Shown here piece after piece: positions 43,097 to 51,314 of a stretch of DNA of 64,000 nt. Every line of letters starts with the position of its first letter. Within the stretch, counting starts at the first letter, position 1. Source of the DNA: Chryseobacterium antibioticum (lineage in GTDB: Bacteria > Bacteroidota > Bacteroidia > Flavobacteriales > Weeksellaceae); assembly GCF_012927325.1 (NCBI RefSeq), contig NZ_JABBGI010000029.1, positions 1 through 64,000 of the forward strand. The letters run 5' to 3'. The translations under genes and the position numbers were made by a program. The notes under the pieces were generated by a model. It made no database searches and was not told the DNA's origin. It saw only the letters and a program-made list of their open reading frames with translations.

Positions 43097-43596
43097 ACCG
43101 TATGGTTTTGCTTTAAATTTAAATAATAAAAAACATTATCTGCACTCATCAATGGAAAAAAAGCAGGAAGATTTTCTTTTTCAACCTCTACAAAATGATT
43201 CCTTTCATAAAAGCGTATGACTGCTTTCAGTATAGTAACGGTTCCCAAGTATATCGAGTCTATGCCATTTTCCTGACAGAAAGAGACCAAAACTTCCAGC
43301 AGTTCCTGTGCAATATTCAGCTCTTTTCCTCTGAATTCTTTTTTGACAAACATTTTTCTCACCGCTCCTACCCCTTCATCAAATTTAACCAGCGCTATCG
43401 AGCCTACCAGTTCACCATCTATAAAAGCTCCCCAAAAGTTCCCACCGGGTTCCATATAAAAACTTTCAATCTGTTTCAGGTCCGGCTGGTCTTCTATCGT
43501 TATCGGTACGTTAAATTCTTTCTGTTGAATCGTCAGGATCAGATCAATTAACTGATCAGAATAGGTATTGTCTAGCTGTTGAATATGTATTTTCAT
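43093..43596 (-). CDS. GNAT family N-acetyltransferase
   Basis: I chose the ATG at 43596 (MKIHIQQLDNTYSD), giving 167 residues; a longer frame from 43689 would add 31 residues that overlap the promoter. Motif A is 'VRKMFVKKEFRGKELNIAQE', with RGKELN as the acetyl-CoA loop, and motif B 'IRFYERNHFVEVEKENLPAF'. MarR-GNAT pairs usually handle a small amine or antibiotic-like compound; the substrate is unknown. Confidence 0.85.
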   Translation of the reverse strand: MKIHIQQLDNTYSDQLIDLILTIQQKEFNVPITIEDQPDLKQIESFYMEPGGNFWGAFIDGELVGSIALVKFDEGVGAVRKMFVKKEFRGKELNIAQELLEVLVSFCQENGIDSIYLGTVTILKAVIRFYERNHFVEVEKENLPAFFPLMSADNVFYYLNLKQNHTV

Positions 43597-43616
43597 TTGT
43601 TTTAAAATTAATAGTA

Positions 43617-43647
43617 CAAAACTACGTAGTCTACTACATATATACAA
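43617..43647 (-). promoter_or_regulatory. Promoter of the GNAT-MarR operon with palindromic operator
   Basis: On the minus strand TTG (43647-43645) and TAGTTTTG (43624-43617) are 20 bases apart, matching the Bacteroidota promoter. Between them sit GTAGT-AG-ACTAC and the perfect palindrome ACTACGTAGT (43621-43630). A MarR dimer bound there would block the promoter. Confidence 0.7.
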
Positions 43648-43741
43648 ACAAAATATTCCTTTTAACACTATTATTCCTTTTAGAAGCATTATTTAATCTA
43701 AAATAAAAGATTGATAGCAGATATAAAATAGAATCAGAAAT

Positions 43742-43774
43742 AAAAAAACGCATGCCGTTACTGACATACGTTTT
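43742..43774 (-). terminator. Terminator of the RND efflux operon
   Basis: On the minus strand AAAACGTATGTC pairs with GGCATGCGTTTT (two G-U pairs), followed by a T run, about 20 bases after the outer-membrane gene stop. Confidence 0.75.
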
Positions 43775-43796
43775 ACTATTTATCGGTTGAAAATAA

Positions 43797-45212
43797 TTAT
43801 TTCCATCCACCACCGAGAGCCTGATAAAGCTCTACAGCTGCTTTCATTTTACTGTATTCTGCATTAGAGATATTCAATTCTGCATTTAACGAATTGACAC
43901 TTGCATTCAATACTTCAAGATAGTTGGCCATACCATAGTTCACAAGCTCCTGAGAATAGTTAACCGATTTTTTGTAGGCATCCAATTCTTTTTCTTTCAA
44001 TTCAATAAAAGAATCCTGAACAGAGAAAACTCTTATGGCATCAGAAACTTCTTTTCCGGCTGTAAGAACAGTCTTTCTGAAGTTTAAATAAGCCGTTTCC
44101 TGATTCGCCACACTTACATCATAGTTGGTTCTTATCGCTCTCTTATTTAAAATAGGTTGCGCTAATCCTCCTACGACACTTGCAAATAAAGAATTCACAC
44201 TGAATAAATGATCAATATCAAGAGACTGGATCCCTCCGCTTCCCGTAATCTTCAAGGTAGGATAAAACTGAGCTTTTGCAGAATTGGTCAATTCAAAAGC
44301 ATTCATCAGCGTATACTCTGCTCTCATCACATCCGGACGGTTGGCAAGCAATTGAGCAGGATATCCTAATTTCAGATCGATTGGAATTTTTTGCGTTTCC
44401 AAGGTTGATCTTTCAATCGCATGAGAAGGTTCTCCCATCAATAAACTCATGGTATTCTCCAATAACTGGATCTGAGTATCAATATCAATCAATAAAGACT
44501 TTGCATTGAAAACCAATGCCTCACTTTGCTGAACGGCAACTTCTGTAACCGTTCCTGATATCTTCAAAGCCTTAGTTGTTTCTAAATTTTTCTCACGAAC
44601 AGCAATGGTTTCCATGATGATCTTTTTCTGAGAATCATACGTTAACAGCTGATAATACGCAGAAGCAACAGAGGCAACCAAATCACTTTTTACGGCTTTA
44701 TGAGCTGCAACAGTTCCTAAATAAGTAGCAAGCTGAGCTTTTTCCTGAGCCTTTAATTTTCCCCAGATATCAGCTTCCCAACCAAGACTTGCTGTGATAT
44801 CAAGCTGGTTGATATATCTTCTGTCTCCGAACAACTGTCCGGTTTGGGTATTCAAAGACTGAGTCTGGAAAGAATAACCTGGTCCAACAGTGACTGTCGG
44901 TGCATAAGCTGCCTTACTCTGCTTTAAATAGGCTTCCGCAGAAGTGATGCTCTGCAGGGCAATTCTTATATCTAAATTATTTTCTAAAGCTTTAGAAATA
45001 TGCCCCTGAAGTATCGGATCAGTGAAAATTTCTTTCCAGGAAACGTTCGCGATACTGGTACTGTCTGTAGGAAGCATATCTGTACGGAAAAGCTTTTCGT
45101 CTACAACATTTTTCGGCCTTTCATATTCTTTTCTCGCCATACAAGATGAAACGGCTGCCAGAATTGCGACTGAAAAAGTTATTCCTTTTATGATGTTTAA
45201 TAAACTCTTCAT
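43797..45212 (-). CDS. RND efflux outer membrane lipoprotein (NodT/OprM type)
   Basis: 471 residues with a lipobox (VSSC, Cys24). Two tandem outer-membrane efflux domains follow (about 60-260 and 275-465) with family landmarks 'WKEIFTDPILQGHISKALEN', 'NNLDIRIALQSITSAEAYLK', 'LLANRPDVMRAEYTLMNAFE' and VNYGMANYLEVLNASVN. The trimeric channel carries drugs from the periplasm out of the cell. It is the last gene of a regulator-adaptor-pump-channel operon; a short repeat-rich spacer (45221-45299) separates it from the pump gene. Confidence 0.95.
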   Translation of the reverse strand: MKSLLNIIKGITFSVAILAAVSSCMARKEYERPKNVVDEKLFRTDMLPTDSTSIANVSWKEIFTDPILQGHISKALENNLDIRIALQSITSAEAYLKQSKAAYAPTVTVGPGYSFQTQSLNTQTGQLFGDRRYINQLDITASLGWEADIWGKLKAQEKAQLATYLGTVAAHKAVKSDLVASVASAYYQLLTYDSQKKIIMETIAVREKNLETTKALKISGTVTEVAVQQSEALVFNAKSLLIDIDTQIQLLENTMSLLMGEPSHAIERSTLETQKIPIDLKLGYPAQLLANRPDVMRAEYTLMNAFELTNSAKAQFYPTLKITGSGGIQSLDIDHLFSVNSLFASVVGGLAQPILNKRAIRTNYDVSVANQETAYLNFRKTVLTAGKEVSDAIRVFSVQDSFIELKEKELDAYKKSVNYSQELVNYGMANYLEVLNASVNSLNAELNISNAEYSKMKAAVELYQALGGGWK

Positions 45213-45220
45213 TTTTTGTA

Positions 45221-45299
45221 ATTAGGGATTAGGAATTAGGAGTTAGGGATTAGGAGTTAGATTTAAACTACCTCCTAAATCCTAATCCCTAAATCCTAT
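45221..45299. repeat. TTAGGG-like repeat forming a long inverted repeat
   Basis: A run of near-repeats of TTAGGGATTAGGAGT (45221-45260) is followed by the complement, with CCTAATCCCTAAATCC (45278-45299). The two halves pair over about 25 bases with few mismatches, so RNA could fold into a long hairpin within the RND operon, between pump and channel genes. Confidence 0.7.
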
Positions 45300-45305
45300 T
45301 AAACT

Positions 45306-48300
45306 TTATTCTGCTAAATTGATCTCTTCTTTTTTAAGCGGTTTCACTTTTTCTTGTAAAGTCTGGAAAATCACATACAAGACAGGAATTACGAAAAGTC
45401 CTAAAATTGTACCTATTAATAATCCAATCGCGGCACCTGTTGCAATAGATCTGTTACCTACCGCACCAATTCCGCTTGCCAAAACCAATGGTAACAAACC
45501 GAAGATAAAGGCAAAAGAGGTCATCAAAATTGGTCTTAATCTCGCTTTTGCTGCATTGATGGCAGACATGACAATAGTTTCACCATGATGCCTTCTCTGG
45601 ACAGCAAACTCGATGATCAGAATGGCATTTTTCGCGAGCAATCCTACAAGCATGATCAAAGCGATCTGGAAATAGATATTATTTTCCAAGCCCATTATTT
45701 TTTGCCCAAAATAAGCTCCCATTACCCCAAGAGGAAGAGAAATAATCACCACCAACGGAAGGATATAACTTTCATACTGAGCAGAAAGGATGAAGTACAC
45801 GAAAACCAAACTTAATCCGAAGATCAATAAGGTCTGCGATCCTGAATTCAATTCTTCTCTTGTTAACCCCGTAAACTCTACATCATAATTTTGATTTAAA
45901 GTTTCTTTCGCAACATCCTGAACCGCCGTAATGGCATCTCCGGAACTGAATCCTGCAGAGTTGGCCCCTGTAATCTTCACGGAAGTAAACAGGTTATATC
46001 GGCTTACGGATTGTGGACCATATGCTTTTTTCAGCGTTACAAACTGAGAAATCGGGGACATTACTCCTGAAGCTGTTCTTACATACAATTCATTTAGATT
46101 ATTGATGTTTTGTCTGTTTTCAGGAAGTGCCTGAACCATTACTCTGAACTGCTTTCCGTATTTTGTAAAGTCGGCGGTGTAAACTCCTCCGATATATCCC
46201 TGCATGGTACTTAAAATCGTACTTACAGAAACGCCAACCTGTTTGGCCAAAGGAACATTGATGTCCATTTGGTACTGTGGATATTTTGTATTAAATGATG
46301 ACTGAGCAAATTCAATCTCAGGTCTCTGCATCAGTTTTCCGATGAACTCGTTGGTTTTGTTATCAAGATCGGCATAATCTCCACCTGATTTATCCAGCAA
46401 TACCATTTCAAAACCGGCACTGTTACCAAAACCTGGTACACTCGGCGGCTGGAAGAATACCACTTTCGCATCCGGAACTTTTCCTGAGATACCGAATAGT
46501 TTTTTAGTAATATCTTCGGAAGTCTGCCCGCCTTTTTTCCTTTCGTCAAATGGTTTCAACTTAATGAAAGCAAGACCGTTATTACTTCCGTTTCCTGATA
46601 AGAAACCTCTACCAGTAGAAATCGTAACGTTTTGTACTCCCGGAACTTTCATGGCATTAGCCTGAAGTGTTTTCAAAGCATTGTACGTTCTTTCCATTGA
46701 AGCACCCGGAGGAAGCTGTACGTCTGTAAAGATGATCCCTCTGTCTTCTGTAGGGACGAAACCTTTTTTCATAGTTGAACTCGCCCAGAATAAAATACCT
46801 CCTGTCACGGCAAAAATGATCAAAGTAACCCATTTATGTCTTAATAAGAATACAAATCCTCTTCCGTAACGATCGGTTGTCGTTTTGAAAGCGATATTAA
46901 ATTTATAGAAAAACTTCTGTAAAAAGTTTAAGTTTTTATATTCTGCGTGGTGTGCATCGTGAGGTTTTAAGAATAATGAACATAAAACCGGACTCAACGT
47001 TAATGCATTAATTGCAGAAATGATGATCGCAATAATTAAGGTAATACCAAACTGCTGATAGAAAACCCCCGTTGGACCTGTAATAAATGTTACCGGAACG
47101 AATACCGCTGCCATTACTAATGTAATAGAGATAATAGCTCCTGTGATCTCATCCATCGCCTCTACGGTCGCTTTTTTAGCATCGGCAATACCGTGTTCCA
47201 TTTTGGAGTGAACGGCCTCTACGACGACAATCGCGTCATCCACCACAATACCGATCGCAAGAACCAGTGCGAATAAAGTTAATAGGTTTAATGAATACCC
47301 AAATAAATTCAGGAAGAAGAAGGCACCTACAATAGATACCGGAACCGCAATGGCCGGAATTAAGGTAGATCTAAAATCCTGTAAGAAGATATACACCACA
47401 ATAAATACCAGAATAAAGGCCTCAATTAAGGTATGAACTACCTTTTCAATCGATGCTTCAAGGAATTCGTTGGTATCAAAGTTAAAGGTATATTTTACAC
47501 CTTCAGGGAAGCTTCCTTCTGCTGATTTCAGGTACGTTTTAATATTTCTGATGATATCCTGGGCATTGGAACCCGGTGTCTGGAAGATCCCCATACTGAT
47601 GGATGGGTTGTTTCCGTTTTCCCCGACTCCTGTATAAGACTGTCCTGCCAGTTCAACTTTAGCCACATCTTTCAGCATTAAGTTCTGTCCGTCCGGAAGA
47701 GCTTTGATGATGATATTGTCATATTGGTCTTTTTCGTTGAATTTTCCGACATACTTGATGATGTATTCAAAAGAACTCCCGCTGTTTTGTCCGATAGAAC
47801 CGGCTGCTGCTTCTCTACTCTGCTCATTAATCGCAGCCGTAACATCATCCGGAGCTAGCCCATAAGCTGCCATTTTTGAAGGATCCAGCCAAACTCTCAT
47901 GGAGTAATTTTTACCCCCGAAAACGTTGGCATCACCTACTCCATTAATTCTTTTTAAGTTCGGAATAACATTGATATTCAGGAAGTTTTGAAGATATACA
48001 TCGTCTAAGTCTTTATTCTCAGAATAGAAAGACATATACATCAGGGCACTTGTCTGCTGTTTCTGTGTAACGACTCCTGAACGGGTTACCTCACTTGGAA
48101 GTAACGGTGTTGCTCTGGTCACACGGTTCTGTACGTTTACCGCAGCAATATCCGGATCAATTCCTTGTTTAAAGAATACCTGAATCTGTGCCGAACCATC
48201 ATTTCCCGCACTGGAAGTAATGTAGTCCATTCCTTCCACCCCATTGATCTGTTCTTCCAAAGGTACTACAACACTTTTCATGACAGTTTCCGCATTGGCT

Positions 48301-48452
48301 CCTGTGTAGTTGGCTGAAACGCTTACTGTAGGAGGTGCAATATCGGGATACTGTGTGACTGGCAGGGAAATCAATCCCAAAACACCGAGAATCACAATCA
48401 AAATTGAGATTACGGTGGATAAAACCGGTCGGTTTATAAAATTTTTAATCAT
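45306..48452 (-). CDS. RND efflux inner membrane transporter (HAE1/AcrB type)
   Basis: 1048 residues, the standard size. Twelve membrane segments are expected: one at the N-terminus (MIKNFINRPVLSTVISILIV), then a group near 335-545 and another near 870-1030. The proton-relay DD pair lies at about 405 (LAIGIVVDDAIVVVEAVH). The porter domain region has 'GVEGMDYITSSAGNDGSAQI'. It uses the proton gradient to drive export of drugs, dyes or detergents with the adaptor and channel of this operon. It starts 1 base after the adaptor stop. The specific substrates cannot be read. Confidence 0.96.
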   Translation of the reverse strand: MIKNFINRPVLSTVISILIVILGVLGLISLPVTQYPDIAPPTVSVSANYTGANAETVMKSVVVPLEEQINGVEGMDYITSSAGNDGSAQIQVFFKQGIDPDIAAVNVQNRVTRATPLLPSEVTRSGVVTQKQQTSALMYMSFYSENKDLDDVYLQNFLNINVIPNLKRINGVGDANVFGGKNYSMRVWLDPSKMAAYGLAPDDVTAAINEQSREAAAGSIGQNSGSSFEYIIKYVGKFNEKDQYDNIIIKALPDGQNLMLKDVAKVELAGQSYTGVGENGNNPSISMGIFQTPGSNAQDIIRNIKTYLKSAEGSFPEGVKYTFNFDTNEFLEASIEKVVHTLIEAFILVFIVVYIFLQDFRSTLIPAIAVPVSIVGAFFFLNLFGYSLNLLTLFALVLAIGIVVDDAIVVVEAVHSKMEHGIADAKKATVEAMDEITGAIISITLVMAAVFVPVTFITGPTGVFYQQFGITLIIAIIISAINALTLSPVLCSLFLKPHDAHHAEYKNLNFLQKFFYKFNIAFKTTTDRYGRGFVFLLRHKWVTLIIFAVTGGILFWASSTMKKGFVPTEDRGIIFTDVQLPPGASMERTYNALKTLQANAMKVPGVQNVTISTGRGFLSGNGSNNGLAFIKLKPFDERKKGGQTSEDITKKLFGISGKVPDAKVVFFQPPSVPGFGNSAGFEMVLLDKSGGDYADLDNKTNEFIGKLMQRPEIEFAQSSFNTKYPQYQMDINVPLAKQVGVSVSTILSTMQGYIGGVYTADFTKYGKQFRVMVQALPENRQNINNLNELYVRTASGVMSPISQFVTLKKAYGPQSVSRYNLFTSVKITGANSAGFSSGDAITAVQDVAKETLNQNYDVEFTGLTREELNSGSQTLLIFGLSLVFVYFILSAQYESYILPLVVIISLPLGVMGAYFGQKIMGLENNIYFQIALIMLVGLLAKNAILIIEFAVQRRHHGETIVMSAINAAKARLRPILMTSFAFIFGLLPLVLASGIGAVGNRSIATGAAIGLLIGTILGLFVIPVLYVIFQTLQEKVKPLKKEEINLAE

Positions 48453-48453
48453 T

Positions 48454-49641
48454 TTAGAATTTCGGTTTTATAGATTGTACAAGGCTATCCATTTTTATAG
48501 GTTTCGGCTTTACAGCAGTTCCCGGTTTTAAACCTCCGATTCCTGCAGCAATAACAGTTTCCCCTTTATTAATCCCGGATTTTACTAAAGCCATGTTGTC
48601 AATTCTGTCAATGACATTAATCACAACATTTCTTGCAGTATCACCTTTATCAACTTTGTAAACGTAAACGATACCTTGTTGTTCATACGTTGCGCTTTCA
48701 GGAACAACCAATACGTTATCATATGTTTTTGGAAGTCTGATAGATCCGCTGTTACCGTTACTCAATAATTTTTGAGGGTTTGTAAAAGCAACTCTGAACT
48801 GAATAGTTCCAGTTGTCGCATCAATTTGTCCTGTAATGGCTTCAATTCTACCTTTTTCAGAATAAATACTTCCGTTGGCCAACTGTAGTTCAACCATTGG
48901 AAGGTTTTTGATCTTTTCGGGCATGGTAGCTCCCGGAGATTTTTCAAGGAAATCGAAATATTCTTTTTCATTCATAGAAAAATAGGCAAACAATTCAGAA
49001 GTATCTGAAATGGTCGTTAAAGCAGTCTGGTCTGTTGGACCCACCAAGCTCCCTACTTTTAAAGGAAGTTTACCAATAACTCCGGAAATAGGCGCACGAA
49101 TGATAGAATATTCAATATTTGCGGCTACTCCTTTATAGTTTGCAGAAGCCTGTTGTTTTGCCGCCATTGACTGTTGCAACTGAGCTTTTGCCTGAGCTAA
49201 ATTAGCCTGTGCAGTCTGCAGCTGAACATCACTGATGATATTTTTAGCCACCAAAGGTTTTAGTTTATTGACTTCTACCTGTGCTGCATTTACCGCAGCC
49301 TGTGAAGCTGCAATCGTAGATTCAGCGGCACCGATTCCTGCTTTTGCTGCTGCTGCATTTTCTGACAGGATATTGGTTTCAAGACGGAACAAAGGCTGTC
49401 CTTTGGTAACATACTGCCCTTCGTCTACTAAAACCTGAGTGATATATCCCTGTATTTTCGCACGTACATCATTATTGACCCTTCCTTGTATGGTAGCTGG
49501 AAATGTCTGATAACCTACGATATTTTTCGCCTCTACATTGATCACAGGATAGGGTTTTGCACCATCCTGTTTTGGAGCTTCTTTTTTGCAGGCTGTCAGT
49601 GAAAACGCTGCAATAGAAAGTATAACTAGCTTATTATTCAT
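48454..49641 (-). CDS. RND efflux periplasmic adaptor lipoprotein
   Basis: 395 residues with a lipobox (LTAC, Cys18). Landmarks are the lipoyl-like halves 'IQGYITQVLVDEGQYVTKGQ' and 'YSIIRAPISGVIGKLPLKVG', the Ala/Gln-rich coiled-coil hairpin (about 95-165) and the beta-barrel 'GSIYSEKGRIEAITGQIDAT'. It bridges the pump and the outer-membrane channel. The regulator stop is one base upstream, so the operon is tightly packed. Confidence 0.95.
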   Translation of the reverse strand: MNNKLVILSIAAFSLTACKKEAPKQDGAKPYPVINVEAKNIVGYQTFPATIQGRVNNDVRAKIQGYITQVLVDEGQYVTKGQPLFRLETNILSENAAAAKAGIGAAESTIAASQAAVNAAQVEVNKLKPLVAKNIISDVQLQTAQANLAQAKAQLQQSMAAKQQASANYKGVAANIEYSIIRAPISGVIGKLPLKVGSLVGPTDQTALTTISDTSELFAYFSMNEKEYFDFLEKSPGATMPEKIKNLPMVELQLANGSIYSEKGRIEAITGQIDATTGTIQFRVAFTNPQKLLSNGNSGSIRLPKTYDNVLVVPESATYEQQGIVYVYKVDKGDTARNVVINVIDRIDNMALVKSGINKGETVIAAGIGGLKPGTAVKPKPIKMDSLVQSIKPKF

Positions 49642-49642
49642 T

Positions 49643-50098
49643 TTAAAGTTTATTAAGAGATTCCTGAATATTTTCTATGTTTTTGTGTAAGAGTGCTTTG
49701 TAAGCTTCTATTCGCTCGTTGTATTGATTGTCATGATTTTTTTTAAAGTTGTTCAGGTCATCCAGCAGTTTGAGTTCGTCTTCCATTTTTTGAACAATTT
49801 TTTCAAATCTGATCTTCTTGTATTCATCATTGATGAAAAAATAGCGTTTTCGCTCATCCATTTTGTTATGGTCGATGATCAACTGTGCATTTAGCAGTAA
49901 TGAGATACTGGTAGAAACAGAGCTTTTGCTTGCGGAAAGCACTTCGACAAATTCATCAAAAGTAATTCCTGCTTTCTCGTAATCGAAAAGAAGGTAGGAG
50001 TAAATTTTTGAAGCTAAAGGGGGTAGATTAAAAACGGTGCCATAAAACTTTACAGCATCCTGAAATATTTTTTCATCAACTTCTATACTTTGGTGCAT
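49643..50098 (-). CDS. MarR/GbsR-like transcriptional regulator of the RND operon
   Basis: 151 residues. A winged HTH (about 30-95: 'SKIYSYLLFDYEKAGITFDE', FVEVLSASKSSVSTSISLLL, 'MDERKRYFFINDE') sits before a helical C-terminus, the arrangement of GbsR-type regulators. It is the first gene of the RND operon and has the operator TTAGTTC-A-GAACTAA at its promoter, so it most likely represses itself and the pump genes until a ligand binds. Confidence 0.85.
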   Translation of the reverse strand: MHQSIEVDEKIFQDAVKFYGTVFNLPPLASKIYSYLLFDYEKAGITFDEFVEVLSASKSSVSTSISLLLNAQLIIDHNKMDERKRYFFINDEYKKIRFEKIVQKMEDELKLLDDLNNFKKNHDNQYNERIEAYKALLHKNIENIQESLNKL

Positions 50099-50114
50099 AA
50101 TATAAAAATTTTGA

Positions 50115-50141
50115 CAAAAGTAGAAATTAGTTCAGAACTAA
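50115..50141 (-). promoter_or_regulatory. Promoter -7 box and operator of the RND operon
   Basis: On the minus strand TACTTTTG (50122-50115) matches the TAnnTTTG box. Upstream, TTAGTTC-A-GAACTAA (50127-50141) is a perfect 7-1-7 inverted repeat in the space between the -33 and -7 regions. A TTG box lies at a longer spacing than usual. Confidence 0.65.
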
Positions 50142-50214
50142 ACGAACAAACATGATAGAGTTTATAAATACAGACTCTTTTAAAAATTCAATGAAAGATG
50201 ATTTAACTTTTCAC

Positions 50215-50727
50215 TTAAATTATAATCTTCTCATAGGCTTTACGCATTCCGTCTGCCAAAAGAACTTCACCACAGTAGGAATAACCTTTACTTTCAAGGA
50301 TCTTCAGCATGGCTATATTATCATAATTCGTATCTACTTTTACACTTTGAATTCCCTGGGATTTTGTAAAATCTTCAATATGGTCAAACAATTTTTTCAC
50401 CATTCCCTGTCCTGCAAATTTTCCGTCAACGGCTACTCTGTGCACCACCACGAATTCGCCATCGCTTAGCCAGGCTCCTTCAATCGTACTGTAAGCAGGC
50501 TCGTCATTTAAGATCAAAGCTGCGTATACAGCAATTTCTCCGTCTACCGTCATCACATACCCAAAGCCTTTTGCAATGTCACTTTCTACTGTTCCCATAT
50601 TAGGATATCCATTTTGCCACTGGGTACTTCCGTCCTGTTTTCTTCTTTCAATGGACTGTTGAATAATCGCCCAAATCTCATGCCTGTCTTCAATTTCAGC
50701 TTTCCTAAGCTTAGTTTCTAAATTCAT
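50215..50727 (-). CDS. GNAT family N-acetyltransferase
   Basis: 170 residues. Landmarks are 'MNLETKLRKAEIEDRHEIWA', motif A 'VVVHRVAVDGKFAGQGMVKK' with G-K-F-A-G-Q-G acetyl-CoA loop, and the following helix 'LFDHIEDFTKSQGIQSVKVD'. It is convergent with no neighbour and lies about 110 bases from the RND regulator. Substrate unknown. Confidence 0.85.
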   Translation of the reverse strand: MNLETKLRKAEIEDRHEIWAIIQQSIERRKQDGSTQWQNGYPNMGTVESDIAKGFGYVMTVDGEIAVYAALILNDEPAYSTIEGAWLSDGEFVVVHRVAVDGKFAGQGMVKKLFDHIEDFTKSQGIQSVKVDTNYDNIAMLKILESKGYSYCGEVLLADGMRKAYEKIII

Positions 50728-51020
50728 TATTGGTTTATTTTTAAATAGAGATTTAAGATTGAAAAATTAAGAGATTCATTGTTTTTTTGATTTGGCTAAA
50801 GCCGGATTTGAATAATCTGTACTCTGAAGGCGGGCTAAAGCCCACCTCTATTAAATACCTTACTCATAAAACAAAAGTTCATAATTCCTTAATCCCGTAA
50901 TCTTTTAATTCTTACGTTTTTAACTCTTTGAATCGTTTTATTTTTTGAATCAAAAAACCGAAAACTAATTAAAATTAATTTTCGGTTCGAAGTAGTAAAA
51001 TTTAAAATTATGAAATTGTT
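50728..51020. other. Intergenic region with dispersed palindromes
   Basis: No gene. Two copies of the GGGCTAAAGCCC-type palindrome lie at 50794-50803 (short form) and 50832-50843 (full form). A terminator hairpin for the next minus-strand gene lies at 50956-50987. Confidence 0.6.
50956..50987 (-). terminator. Terminator of 51021-51251
   Basis: AACCGAAAA and TTTTCGGTT form a hairpin with almost complete pairing through AATTAAAATT. T-rich flanks lie on the minus-strand side. Confidence 0.75.
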
Positions 51021-51251
51021 TTATTGATTTTCACTTTGTTGAAGATAAGCATCTATTACCTGGAATGCATTCTTCTCGTCTTCAAGATCTACCATGATTT
51101 TTAACGACGTTGCGGTAGGCGTGGTCGTAAAGGTAAGATAGCTGTTTTCGACGCTGTTTGTAATTTGTGCATCATCCAATTTAGACTTTATTAACTGGAT
51201 TTCTGAAGGCTTATCACTTTCAAAAACCGATACTCTCGTACTTCTTTCCAT
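51021..51251 (-). CDS. DUF2007 (putative signal-transducing) protein
   Basis: 76 residues, a single ferredoxin-like unit: RVSVFESDKPSEIQLIKSKL, 'DDAQITNSVENSYLTFTTTP' and LKIMVDLEDEKNAFQVIDAY. This is the DUF2007 layout, small cytoplasmic proteins of unknown role often described as signal-transducing. It lies 64 bases upstream of the lysine transaminase stop on the same strand. Confidence 0.8.
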   Translation of the reverse strand: MERSTRVSVFESDKPSEIQLIKSKLDDAQITNSVENSYLTFTTTPTATSLKIMVDLEDEKNAFQVIDAYLQQSENQ

Positions 51252-51314
51252 ATTTCTATATCGTTTGAGTATCTAAATGTACAACGTTTTTTTTAAAATT
51301 ACAAATCTTTGGTT

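Noticed and set aside
45221..45299. Telomere-like repeat as a chromosome end
   Set aside because: It is inside an efflux operon and continues into normal genes on both sides; it is an intergenic hairpin repeat.
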